Shown piece after piece: positions 1 to 5,491 of a stretch of DNA of 7,457 bases; within the stretch, counting starts at the first letter, position 1, and the number at the start of each line of letters is the position of its first letter. The notes under the pieces are model-generated. The model was given only the letters and a program-made list of their open reading frames with translations. It was not told where the DNA came from and searched no databases. Origin of the DNA: Syntrophomonadaceae bacterium (GTDB taxonomy: Bacteria > Bacillota > Dethiobacteria > DTU022); the NCBI GenBank assembly GCA_007136055.1, contig SLHT01000060.1, forward strand, positions 1 through 7,457, given 5' to 3'. The translations under genes were made by a program, and so were the position numbers.

Positions 1-585
1 AATGGGGATTACTTCTGCTTCTGTTGTGTCAGAATCTGTTTTAGGTTCATCTGATCCGTCCGGAAGGCTATATAACTGTGCACTTGATTCACTTTTAACC
101 AGGTCGCCAACTTCCCACGACTCATCATCTGCAATACTAACCGTGATGTTCAGGGTTGCTGTTTCACCAGGTTCTAAGTCAGTAAAGTTATCAAAAAAGA
201 GGGTTAAGTTACCGGTTGTAGGGTCACGTTGTGTGGAGTTCGGTAAAATTGGACCGCCGCCAATGCTGGAATCAAGGGTGGCACTGAGAAAAGTGACCTG
301 ACCATCTGGTTCAGCTAGATCTGAAGAAAAAACCTGCTCCAGGGAAAGGTTGTAACCCCGTTCATCTCCTATATTTGTCATGCTTACAGAGAGGGTAGCT
401 GTGCCCCCCAGCAGTGGCTTACCACTGAATGAACTGCTCACTTCCAGTTCCGGCTCGCCCTGGGCCGTGACTAACCCATCAAAAATACCAAGGCTGAGCA
501 GTAAAAAGAATGTTAAAAGAATCACAAAAGCAGATAGTAAATACTTCTGCCAGGTTAACTTCTTGTGCTTTTTCTTATCTTTCAA
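1..585 (-). CDS. Secreted surface protein with DUF11/CARDB-like repeat domain, 5' part (3' end beyond window)
   Basis: The minus strand is open for 195 codons from a TTG at 585-583 to the window edge, so the protein continues to the left. The start was chosen because an AGGGGTGG ribosome binding site (590-597) precedes it and the N-terminus is a classic signal peptide: basic KDKKKHKK, a hydrophobic core at about residues 15-34, and a likely cleavage site after VTA near residue 41. No ATG exists before residue ~66, which makes the gene easy to miss. The mature part (EPELEVSSS..., GGTATLSVSMTNIGDE..., LEPGETATLNITVSI...) has the beta-sandwich pattern of DUF11/CARDB-type repeats found in cell-envelope proteins: a comparison of a statement about terms added, then LEPGET preceding the last strands. 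Role in adhesion or envelope structure is inferred; no enzymatic motif is visible. Confidence 0.8.
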   Translation of the reverse strand, partial: MKDKKKHKKLTWQKYLLSAFVILLTFFLLLSLGIFDGLVTAQGEPELEVSSSFSGKPLLGGTATLSVSMTNIGDERGYNLSLEQVFSSDLAEPDGQVTFLSATLDSSIGGGPILPNSTQRDPTTGNLTLFFDNFTDLEPGETATLNITVSIADDESWEVGDLVKSESSAQLYSLPDGSDEPKTDSDTTEAEVIPI

Positions 586-640
586 ATTGCCACCCCTAAC
601 CCATGATGAAACTATATTTTATAAATTAACCATTTATTGT

Positions 641-670
641 ATTATATCATATTATAATATTCATCTGCAA
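641..670 (-). promoter_or_regulatory. Promoter of the surface-protein gene
   Basis: Read on the minus strand, TTGCAG (670-665) and TATAAT (646-641) are separated by 18 bases, and the -10 box carries a TGA extension, giving TGATATAAT. The predicted leader before the TTG start is about 50 bases and ends in the AGGGGTGG ribosome binding site. The surroundings are very AT-rich, so a chance match is possible, but the position suits the gene well. Confidence 0.6.
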
Positions 671-712
671 CGATAATTTAATATATAATGAAAGTATAAT
701 ACATGCTAACCC

Positions 713-744
713 AAATTGCAAATCAAATAACTATAAATTGCAAA
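713..744. repeat. Direct repeat AAATTGCAAA x2, 22-base period
   Basis: The ten bases AAATTGCAAA occur at 713-722 and 735-744, so identical faces are about two helical turns apart. This lies in the 598-1203 spacer, upstream of the minus-strand surface-protein promoter. It could be a paired operator, but in AT-rich DNA it could also be chance. Confidence 0.35.
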
Positions 745-793
745 AAATCCAAACAATTAAAAAACTACCAACTACTTAGGCATAGATCGCTAA

Positions 794-823
794 GCCACAG
801 GGGACGGCTCCACCGTCTCCGGC
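794..823. repeat. REP-like hairpin (CACAGGGGACGG type)
   Basis: GGGGACGG (800-807) pairs with CCGTCTCC (813-820) around a five-base loop, with one G-T pair; outer GCC (794-796) and GGC (821-823) can extend the stem. It is far more GC-rich than the surrounding spacer. The block CACAGGGGACGG (797-807 plus one base) resembles CACAGGGGGGACGG on the minus strand at 4494-4481, next to a REP-type transposase relic, so it is probably a dispersed REP-like element. Confidence 0.5.
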
Positions 824-910
824 ATTAGAAGTCAGAAATCAGATTTTTAGGGACATTCGAATTATTTCCGTGGCGCCGCTTATCATTCAAAAAGGACAAT
901 AGGTTGAGTA

Positions 911-959
911 GTCGCAAAAACTATTATATTTTGTCGCAAACTAAACGCTTTGCCGCAAA
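911..959. repeat. Three short direct repeats G(T/C)CGCAAA
   Basis: GTCGCAAA occurs at 911-918 and 933-940, and GCCGCAAA at 952-959, in the same orientation with periods of 22 and 19 bases. Another TCGCAAA lies at 1565-1571. The near-helical spacing suggests protein binding sites, but no adjacent regulator or replication gene supports a specific role. The rest of the 598-1203 spacer shows no gene, RNA or terminator that I can recognise. Confidence 0.3.
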
Positions 960-1146
960 AAAGCTTTATTAAAATCATTTATAGAGTCGATTATTTGTAA
1001 GTGCGATTAGTTTTTACAAAAGCATCATATTGTTGTAAGCTTTGTTTCTAAAATAGACACGCCCTGTGGTAAGATAAATATGAGAAACGCAAGAACCAAT
1101 ACAACTACCTTTTAAAACAGCCCAATATTCAAGCGGAAGGTTTTTA

Positions 1147-1185
1147 ATGAGTAATAATAAGAAAGAAAATGAGATGGAAAAGTAA
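1147..1185 (+). CDS. Possible 12-residue peptide
   Basis: An ATG at 1147 follows a good GGAAGG ribosome binding site (1135-1140) at six bases and opens a 12-codon frame, MSNNKKENEMEK, ending in TAA at 1185. It lies 18 bases ahead of the dehydrogenase relic. It could be a leader peptide or the remaining start of a deleted gene. The peptide is low-complexity and charged, so its coding status is uncertain. Confidence 0.2.
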   Translation: MSNNKKENEMEK

Positions 1186-1203
1186 AAATAGGGGTGCTAA
1201 GCC

Positions 1204-1512
1204 ATGAAAGCTGTAGTTTTTAACAAAAAAATTGAACTGGCCCTGGAAATATTAAAACCACGCGGTATTCTGGTATTAAAAAGCACCGTTGCAGGCGCTA
1301 AAGAGCTGAACTTAAGCAACCTGGTCGTAAATGAAATAACCCTGGTTGGTAGCAGATACGGCCCTTTCCCACCAGCAATAAGGGCCCTGGAAAATAAAAC
1401 GGTGGATGTGAAACCGCTGATCTCAAATATCTTTCCAGCTGACAAAATGCTGCAGGCATTTGAAAGGGCTGCTGAAAAAAACACATTAAAAGTGCTGGTT
1501 GATTTTCGCTGA
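1204..1512 (+). pseudogene. Zinc-type alcohol dehydrogenase (MDR family) relic with in-frame internal deletion
   Basis: The 102-residue frame starts MKAVVFNKKIEL, the usual first strand of zinc-dependent medium-chain dehydrogenases, and then jumps directly to the family's C-terminal part: ALEILKPRGILVLKST, NEITLVGSRYGPF, DVKPLISNIFP and AFERAAEKNTLKVLV. Intact relatives are roughly 310-350 residues. About 220 residues are therefore missing, including the GHE zinc-ligand region, the structural-zinc cysteines and the glycine-rich NAD(P) loop. The joint falls near residues 12-14 and keeps the frame. A GGGGTG ribosome binding site precedes the ATG, so a mini-protein could still be made, but it cannot be a working dehydrogenase. 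What remains would form the last strands of the nucleotide-binding fold and the C-terminal lobe. Confidence 0.8.
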
Positions 1513-1589
1513 TAGGCAAAAGTAGCTTCAGCTTCCTTCGCTTAATATTAGGTATAACAGATTATCGCAAACAGCAGAAACAATTAAAC

Positions 1590-1598
1590 TGTTATACT
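1590..1598 (+). promoter_or_regulatory. Extended -10 promoter upstream of the hydrolase
   Basis: TGTTATACT is a TGn-extended -10 box. No convincing -35 hexamer lies 16-18 bases upstream, as is common for extended -10 promoters. Transcription would begin near 1605 and leave a leader of about 30 bases carrying the GGAGG ribosome binding site at 1621-1625. Confidence 0.45.
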
Positions 1599-1634
1599 CT
1601 TAAAAAAGAAACTTAAGAATGGAGGCACTTTACA

Positions 1635-2387
1635 ATCAAGGCAAATAAAACATCATCTAAGGCAAAACTAAAAAGAGCAATTCTCATCTTAGCGGCATTT
1701 ATTCTAATCGTCCTGGCTGCTTTTTACGCTTATGCCCTGATCCAAACCTACCAGGCAGAAGAAGCTTACCTTTTAGAAATAGGGGCAAAAGAAACCCTGA
1801 AAATCAATGAAGAAAACAGGGTGTTTGTGATTAACCCTGCTAATATAAACCGCGAACATCCAGCCATCATTTTTTATCCGGGTGGGCTGGTTGCACCACA
1901 GGCTTACCTCTACAAGATGGGTCATGTGGCAGAGTGCCTTCAGGCGCCTGTATATATTATCAAAGCTCCTTTCAATGCGGCAATCTTTGATATAAATGCG
2001 GCGGCACGAATTATCGATAATTACGATCTGGAACAAGTCTGGGTTGGCGGCCATTCTTTAGGCGGCATATCCGCTGCGCGCTTTACAGCCGAGCACGAAA
2101 ATATAGTTGAAAGCCTCTTCTTATTCGGATCCTACAGCGACCAGGATTTAAGCAGTTTTAGCGGTGAAGTTATTTCAATCATGGGCGATCAAGACTTAAT
2201 CATCAACAGGGAAAATTACGAAGAAGCAAAACAGAACCTGCCGCCCCGGGCACAGATTATCGAGGTTGAGAAATTAAACCACTCCGCTTTTGGCAATTAC
2301 GGCCTGCAGAGTGGAGATGGCCCGGGTAGTCTTTCTGAGGTAGAGGTTATTGAACTAATCTGCAGCTCTTTTAAAGATCATCTTTAA
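1635..2387 (+). CDS. Membrane-anchored alpha/beta hydrolase (Abhydrolase_5 type), non-canonical ATC start
   Basis: Read from 1635, the 250-residue product has a basic N-terminus, one hydrophobic anchor (ILILAAFILIVLAAFYAYAL, about residues 16-35) and an extracytoplasmic hydrolase domain. The fold is marked by IIFYPGGLVAPQAY, the nucleophile elbow GGHSLGG (Ser at about 141), GDQD (acid, Asp at about 187) and NHSAFGNYG (His at about 216). The FYPGG and GNYGLQSGDG signatures match a family of anchored hydrolases of unknown substrate. The start is odd: GGAGG at 1621-1625 is nine bases from ATC at 1635, and no ATG, GTG or TTG occurs in this frame until GTG at 1821, where there is no good ribosome binding site. 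A start at 1821 gives 188 residues, lacking the anchor but retaining the catalytic core. Either the ATG mutated to ATC, a base is misread, or ATC is used weakly. Confidence 0.8.
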   Translation: MKANKTSSKAKLKRAILILAAFILIVLAAFYAYALIQTYQAEEAYLLEIGAKETLKINEENRVFVINPANINREHPAIIFYPGGLVAPQAYLYKMGHVAECLQAPVYIIKAPFNAAIFDINAAARIIDNYDLEQVWVGGHSLGGISAARFTAEHENIVESLFLFGSYSDQDLSSFSGEVISIMGDQDLIINRENYEEAKQNLPPRAQIIEVEKLNHSAFGNYGLQSGDGPGSLSEVEVIELICSSFKDHL

Positions 2388-2448
2388 GTATTCACCAGGT
2401 TGTGAGACTATACCCCCACCCCCTGTCTCTGAAGGAATTATGAGCTAG

Positions 2449-3513
2449 ATGAAAAACGAAAAAACACTGGAAATAAAAATCCTCAAAGTTATGCTGGCAA
2501 CTTACATTCTCCTGGCCCTGGTCATTGCCGGCTTAAATTACGGCTATGCCGATCGGGCTGCTCCTGCTGTAGCAGAATTTATCTCCTGGTTCTGGCATTT
2601 CTATGAAAACTGGATAAAGACAATATTTATTATCTGCGGAAGCTTTCTTACTCTCAGGGTTATCGCCGGTTCCGGAAGAACAACCATGAGGAAAAGAAAC
2701 CTGCAGGGTTTTATAATCATTGCCCTGATCGTGCATATTATCGGCCCACTTCTATTAAATGTCTCCGAACTGTACTTGTTTTCCATGCCCCTGCCCTGGA
2801 CTACATTCCCACTGCATCTTTTTTTTGAAGAAAGCTCCTTTTACCTGACCCGCTTTCCCCTCTGGGGTGCGGCCGGAATTACTGCAGCGTTGATCTTTTT
2901 CGCATTAGTTAACATTATTGTTTTTGGCGGGACACTTCTACTGGGTAGAAGGTGGCAGTGTTCGACCCTTTGCCTTTTTAATGGCTTTGCCGCCGAAGTG
3001 TTTGCCCCCGTTTTTCCGCTCATTGGCAAACGCAAGAAGGTAAAACCAGCCGTTTTGAAAATATTTAGCTGCCTGAAGTGGCTGCTGCTTTTGCTGGCCC
3101 TCTCCTTCACTCTCTTCTGGGTTCTTTATTTAAGCGGCCTGTCCATTTTATTTGATCCCGAGATATTGGCCCAGGCCGAGGTATTTAAGTATCTCAGTGC
3201 GGAACTGCTGGCGATGATGTTTTTGTGGGTGGTGTTAAACGGGCGGGGTTACTGCTACTACTGCCCGCTAGGCACTGTTTTGAGTTTTGTAGGAAGGCTT
3301 GGCGGGCAAAAAATTGTTACTAATAAAAGTGAGTGCATAAAATGCAACAAATGTAACCAGGCCTGTCCTCTGACCATTGATATTAAAAGTCAGGCAGAAA
3401 AGGCATTGGATGTTGATAATTTAAGATGTGTGGGCTGCGGTCACTGCATCGATATTTGCCCCACAAGCACCCTGGCTTACCAGACCAAGTTTCTGGCTAA
3501 TATTGGGAAATAA
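2449..3513 (+). CDS. Membrane-bound 4Fe-4S polyferredoxin, NapH/CcoG-like
   Basis: This 354-residue protein has about six transmembrane helices (roughly residues 13-32, 56-74, 86-107, 137-165, 207-233 and 248-264). Two Cys-rich turns resemble those of NapH/YccM/CcoG proteins: GRRWQCSTLC near 167-175 and GRGYCYYCPLG near 265-275. Two C-terminal 4Fe-4S motifs follow, CIKCNKCNQACP (Cys 296, 299, 302, 306) and CVGCGHCIDICP (Cys 327, 330, 333, 337). Such proteins pass electrons between quinones or ferredoxin and a partner at the membrane. No partner reductase is present here, so the acceptor is unknown. The gene starts 61 bases after the hydrolase with no terminator between and may share its transcript. 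GAAGGA (2431-2436) is 12 bases from the ATG, rather far; an ATG-AGC-TAG triplet at 2440-2448 ends exactly where the gene begins. Confidence 0.88.
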   Translation: MKNEKTLEIKILKVMLATYILLALVIAGLNYGYADRAAPAVAEFISWFWHFYENWIKTIFIICGSFLTLRVIAGSGRTTMRKRNLQGFIIIALIVHIIGPLLLNVSELYLFSMPLPWTTFPLHLFFEESSFYLTRFPLWGAAGITAALIFFALVNIIVFGGTLLLGRRWQCSTLCLFNGFAAEVFAPVFPLIGKRKKVKPAVLKIFSCLKWLLLLLALSFTLFWVLYLSGLSILFDPEILAQAEVFKYLSAELLAMMFLWVVLNGRGYCYYCPLGTVLSFVGRLGGQKIVTNKSECIKCNKCNQACPLTIDIKSQAEKALDVDNLRCVGCGHCIDICPTSTLAYQTKFLANIGK

Positions 3514-3639
3514 AAACTATTTGCTTCTACTAATTATGCCAGATATATCACCTTCATCACTTTCAGGTCATCCTCTTGAAAATAAATATGGGACTTGATC
3601 TGCTGCTCTATAGTGGGAATAATTCATTTAAGCATTTAA

Positions 3640-3912
3640 TTAATTGATGGTGAAACAGAATTTAAGAATAGCTTCCCCAGCTATGATATAAAATCCGGAA
3701 AAGACAGCACTGTCAGTATTCACTCTCCTGCTTCTTTTACACTTTTACCCTTTGTGCAGTTCTTTGAAGAAAGAGGCATCCCGGTTTTAGAAGCTAAAAT
3801 TGTTCGCCCTTCCTTAGAAGAAGTTTTCGTTGATGTCACCGGTATTGAACTGCAAAAAATGCAAAATGGGCAACCCGCCAAAGCCGGGCCGGGTCCTAAA
3901 GGGGACGCATAA
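3640..3912 (+). pseudogene. ABC-2 exporter ATP-binding subunit, C-terminal remnant
   Basis: The open frame follows a TAA at 3637 and encodes about 90 residues ending in TAA at 3910-3912. Its tail, IPVLEAKIVRPSLEEVFVDVTG, is characteristic of the C-terminal (DUF4162-like) domain of ATPases of ABC-2 drug/antibiotic-type exporters. The Walker A, signature (LSGGQ) and Walker B segments, some 200 residues, are missing, and there is no start codon near the 5' end. The stop is two bases before the permease ATG, the usual tight coupling of this operon type. The sequence from 3514 to 3639 does not continue the ATPase in any frame, so the left deletion joint lies near 3640. Confidence 0.8.
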
Positions 3913-3914
3913 AA

Positions 3915-4337
3915 ATGAAAGCCTGGATTGCTTTTTCCAGCATTTTAATGAAAGATATGCGCAGCTACTACTTGAAGCCACCAAACAACAGCTGGGGTTT
4001 AATCTTTCCAGTGGCCTGGACCCTGATGTTTTTCCTCCGCTCCCCGGTGGCTGTCGAAGTGCGTGATCTGCTGCCCGGGGTGATGGCCTTATTTATACTT
4101 TTCGGCACCACTTCCATGCTGGCGGTAACAATCACCTTAGAAAGAAAAAGCCGCTCTTTTGAACGTCTGCTGTTGGCCCCAATCAGCCTTAACCTTTTAA
4201 TGCTGGCTAAAACCTCAGGGGCAATCATGTTCGGGATAATTAATGCTTTCGTACCTGTTATCTTTGCCGCTTTCCTAACCGAGTTAGTTATTGTGTACCT
4301 TTATTTGTCAAAAAATACGCATTATCACACAGTCTGA
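3915..4337 (+). pseudogene. ABC-2 exporter permease, truncated at the 3' side
   Basis: The frame begins MKAWIAFSSILMKDMRSYYLKPPN and contains the N-terminal half of an ABC-2 type permease: helices at about residues 27-45 and 58-78, the ERKSRSFERLLLAPIS coupling loop (about 85-99), and a long hydrophobic stretch from about 105 to 128. Intact family members have about 240-260 residues and six helices; this one stops at 140. The last ten or so residues (LSKNTHYHTV) are hydrophilic and encoded by DNA that belongs to the 3' side of the neighbouring transposase relic, so the element or a deletion through it ended the gene. With the ATPase also gutted, the exporter cannot work. Confidence 0.8.
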
Positions 4338-4426
4338 CGGTTCTTCTGTGTTCCCTTTTCATTGATACCACGAGAAACTAAACGATACATGCATGTGCAG
4401 CTTTTCTTCCTGGCATTTCTTGGCAT
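4325..4426 (-). pseudogene. REP-associated tyrosine transposase (Y1_Tnp, IS200-like), N-terminal remnant
   Basis: On the minus strand an ATG at 4426-4424 opens 33 codons ending in TGA at 4327-4325. The peptide starts MPRNARKKS and continues YRLVSRGINE, the conserved opening of REP-associated IS200-like transposases (commonly of the form MPRxARKKS...YHVMxRGIN). After residue ~24 the frame runs straight into a GGAACACAGAAGAACCGTC block that belongs to the element's 3' repeat. The catalytic HUH motif and Tyr, roughly 150-250 residues in relatives, are absent. The YRLVS replacing the usual YHVM/YHII also shows decay. A weak GTAGGG site precedes the ATG. The family assignment rests on a short match but is supported by the flanking repeats. 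Confidence 0.65.
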
Positions 4427-4500
4427 AGAATTACCCTACATTAATGAAGTAAAATGAGGCTGCTGATACAACAGAAAAAACCGTCCCCCCTGTGTTTCGA
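4325..4500 (-). mobile_element. Collapsed REP-transposase (RAYT) element with both end repeats
   Basis: Minus-strand order: CACAGGGGGGACGG (4494-4481), a leader of about 55 bases, the first ~24 codons of the transposase (4426 to about 4355), then GGGAACACAGAAGAACCGTC (4355-4336). Full-length elements in Clostridia have similar GC-rich blocks of the GGGGAC-CACAG-AACCGTC kind on either side of an IS200-like gene, so this looks like an element whose interior has been deleted, leaving about 170 bases. Outer limits are approximate. It ends the ABC permease gene on one side and lies 16 bases from the DUF2007 gene stop on the other. Confidence 0.55.
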
Positions 4501-4515
4501 TTTCCCTCTGACTCA

Positions 4516-4869
4516 TTACTCTAATATATCTTTTAGCAATTCCAAAGCTTCTTCCAGATCAACTTTGCTTACTTTTATCTGTGTTGGACCCGTCAGTGGA
4601 TTAAACCCCGTACCGATAGTGCCACCTCCAAATAAATGTTGTGCTGTCTCACCTTTGGCGTAATACCTGATACCGGCATTTTCAAGCAGTGATTTTGCAA
4701 CCATGATTAAACCAGGATCACCGCTTTCCATAACGGTAACCAAATCAACATAAATCGGTTCGTATGTTGGTCCTTCTTCAACAGAAAGTTCATTAACCAG
4801 TGGGGCTTTACAGTCTGGGCATTCAGTAATGCCTTTAATAAATTCATCCCTGCATTTAGGACAAAACAC
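4516..4869 (-). CDS. Zinc-ribbon plus DUF2007 domain protein
   Basis: The 117-residue product starts with a zinc ribbon, CPKC (Cys 3 and 6) and CPDC (Cys 17 and 20), followed by a short acidic linker and a DUF2007 domain: DLVTVMESGDPGLIMVAKSLLENAGI, then a glycine-rich turn FGGGTIGTGFN and IKVSKVDLEEALELLKD. DUF2007 is a small PII/ACT-like fold thought to have a signalling or sensory role; the ligand is unknown. The start is GTG at 4869, eight bases after a perfect GGAGG (4882-4878). A GTG at 4878 in the same frame overlaps the ribosome binding site and is unlikely. The gene is complete and probably monocistronic; its leader contains the hairpin at 4889-4920. Confidence 0.85.
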   Translation of the reverse strand: MFCPKCRDEFIKGITECPDCKAPLVNELSVEEGPTYEPIYVDLVTVMESGDPGLIMVAKSLLENAGIRYYAKGETAQHLFGGGTIGTGFNPLTGPTQIKVSKVDLEEALELLKDILE

Positions 4870-4888
4870 AATTATCACCTCCAGGGAG

Positions 4889-4920
4889 CACAGAGGGGCG
4901 GTTTGGGGTGACCCTTTGTG
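4889..4920. repeat. Inverted repeat CACAGAGGG / CCCTTTGTG in the DUF2007 leader
   Basis: CACAGAGGG (4889-4897) pairs with CCCTTTGTG (4912-4920) with one G-T pair around GCGGTTTGGGGTGA. The CACAG-GGG-CGG composition resembles the other REP-like blocks in the window. On the minus strand it lies just ahead of the DUF2007 ribosome binding site, so it could also affect that gene's translation. Confidence 0.45.
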
Positions 4921-4939
4921 TTTTCATAACTAGATTTTT

Positions 4940-4965
4940 CAGGAGGGACAGACCCCTTTAGGGAG
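4940..4965. repeat. REP-like block GGGACAGACCCC
   Basis: AGGAGGGACAGACCCCTTTAG is a G/C-dense block in an AT-rich spacer, of the GGGACAGACCCC type that recurs next to IS200-like transposases in Clostridia. The self-pairing is weak. It is listed as a likely dispersed repeat; the comparison to other genomes is from memory. Confidence 0.35.
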
Positions 4966-4979
4966 AAATTGGAAGGGCG

Positions 4980-5007
4980 AATGCCCTGGAAATTTCGACC
5001 GGGCATT
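4980..5007 (-). terminator. Hairpin at the end of the DUF2283 operon
   Basis: AATGCCC (minus strand 5007-5001) pairs perfectly with GGGCATT (4986-4980) across a loop that itself has GG/CC ends. The stem includes part of the DUF2283 stop codon. There is no U-run after it, and a competing small hairpin AGGGC-GAAT-GCCCT (4974-4987) overlaps, so it is a weak terminator or a 3'-end stabiliser. Confidence 0.35.
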
Positions 5008-5221
5008 AATTTTCAACCACAACTTTTGAAGGAAGTTGATTAATAGTGAGTTCTTTTAAATTTAGTTTTTTGCTAGCGTTATCTATATCAATCCCTACTG
5101 CTTCTCCTGCCTCATCTAAATCAAGATTAATGCCAAGAGCAATTTCTATTGTTTCAACACTTTCCTTTTCGGATAAATCAATGTACAGTGAATCTGTGTC
5201 AGTATAATAACTTAACTTCAT
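5006..5221 (-). CDS. DUF2283 domain protein, antitoxin-like
   Basis: This complete 71-residue protein has the DUF2283 signature: YYTDTDSLYIDLSE near the start and LDEAGEAVGIDIDNASKKLNL in the middle. DUF2283 proteins are often encoded directly downstream of small toxin-like genes and are suspected antitoxins, though a mechanism is not established. Here the ATG overlaps the upstream gene's stop as ATGA, and its AGGAGG ribosome binding site (5235-5230) lies eight bases ahead, inside the upstream gene, so translation is coupled. The antitoxin remains intact although the partner gene is frameshifted. Confidence 0.85.
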   Translation of the reverse strand: MKLSYYTDTDSLYIDLSEKESVETIEIALGINLDLDEAGEAVGIDIDNASKKLNLKELTINQLPSKVVVEN

Positions 5222-5458
5222 CTTTTAAACCTCCTATCCGGAAAAGCATTGTGTATGGTTTTCTTATCTTCCAAAGTGACAACTCTTAGTATCTTACCAT
5301 CTAGTTCCTCAATCTCTCCCCAAAAACGGTAACGATTATATTCTTGCACTTCTTGAGCAATTGGATTTTCCACCACATATACACCATTTTTTCTGCAAAT
5401 AAGGACGTTTGCGAAGGACTTCTTTTTCAAAATAGCGGGTAAAGTTATATTCTGCCAT
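5218..5458 (-). pseudogene. Small basic toxin-like partner of DUF2283, broken by a frameshift
   Basis: An ATG at 5458 opens MAEYNFTRYFEKEVL...KKWCI, and this frame ends early at TAA 5338-5336. A second frame, open down to 5218, continues VVENPIAQEVQEYNRYRFWG, LDGKILRVVTLEDKKTIHN and ends DRRFKR. Joined near 5375-5385 they make one ~80-residue protein that I recognise as a small uncharacterised family commonly paired with DUF2283. Loss of two bases (for example CG from ATA-CGT-GTG, restoring WCIRVVENP) explains the break. A six-A run lies 10 bases earlier, so transcript slippage could restore some product. Starting at 5430 in the second frame (MKKKSFANVL) would be spurious: it has no ribosome binding site and its N-terminus is unlike the family. 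RNase-like toxicity is inferred only from pairing. Confidence 0.7.
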
Positions 5459-5464
5459 GTCTAT

Positions 5465-5470
5465 ATTATA
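5465..5470 (-). promoter_or_regulatory. -10 box placed for a near-leaderless transcript
   Basis: TATAAT (minus strand 5470-5465) ends six bases before the ATG at 5458-5456, so transcription would begin at or next to the start codon. No Shine-Dalgarno sequence precedes that ATG, in keeping with leaderless translation. The -35 region (about 5488-5493) abuts the poly-C tract and has no good match. Confidence 0.4.
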
Positions 5471-5491
5471 ACATAGAAAGCACAGTAATTT

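Noticed and set aside
2..676. Plus-strand frames at 2-301 and 380-676
   Set aside because: They lie opposite the minus-strand surface-protein gene, lack ribosome binding sites and have no recognisable domain. The second one ends in low-complexity AT-rich sequence.
780..797. Imperfect palindrome GGCATAGATCGCTAAGCC
   Set aside because: It has mismatches near the ends and no gene nearby to regulate; considered chance next to the REP-like hairpin.
1619..1648. Nine-codon frame MEALYNQGK starting within the hydrolase ribosome binding site
   Set aside because: Its ATG overlaps the GGAGG, it has no ribosome binding site of its own and it is in a different frame from the hydrolase.
3534..3623. Minus-strand 29-residue open stretch ending EDDLKVMKVIYLA
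   Set aside because: It looks protein-like but has no start codon, no ribosome binding site and no family I recognise. It may be the tail of a deleted gene; too short to call.
4454..4663. Plus-strand frame over the end of the DUF2007 gene
   Set aside because: It is a shadow of the minus-strand DUF2007 gene and has no features of its own.
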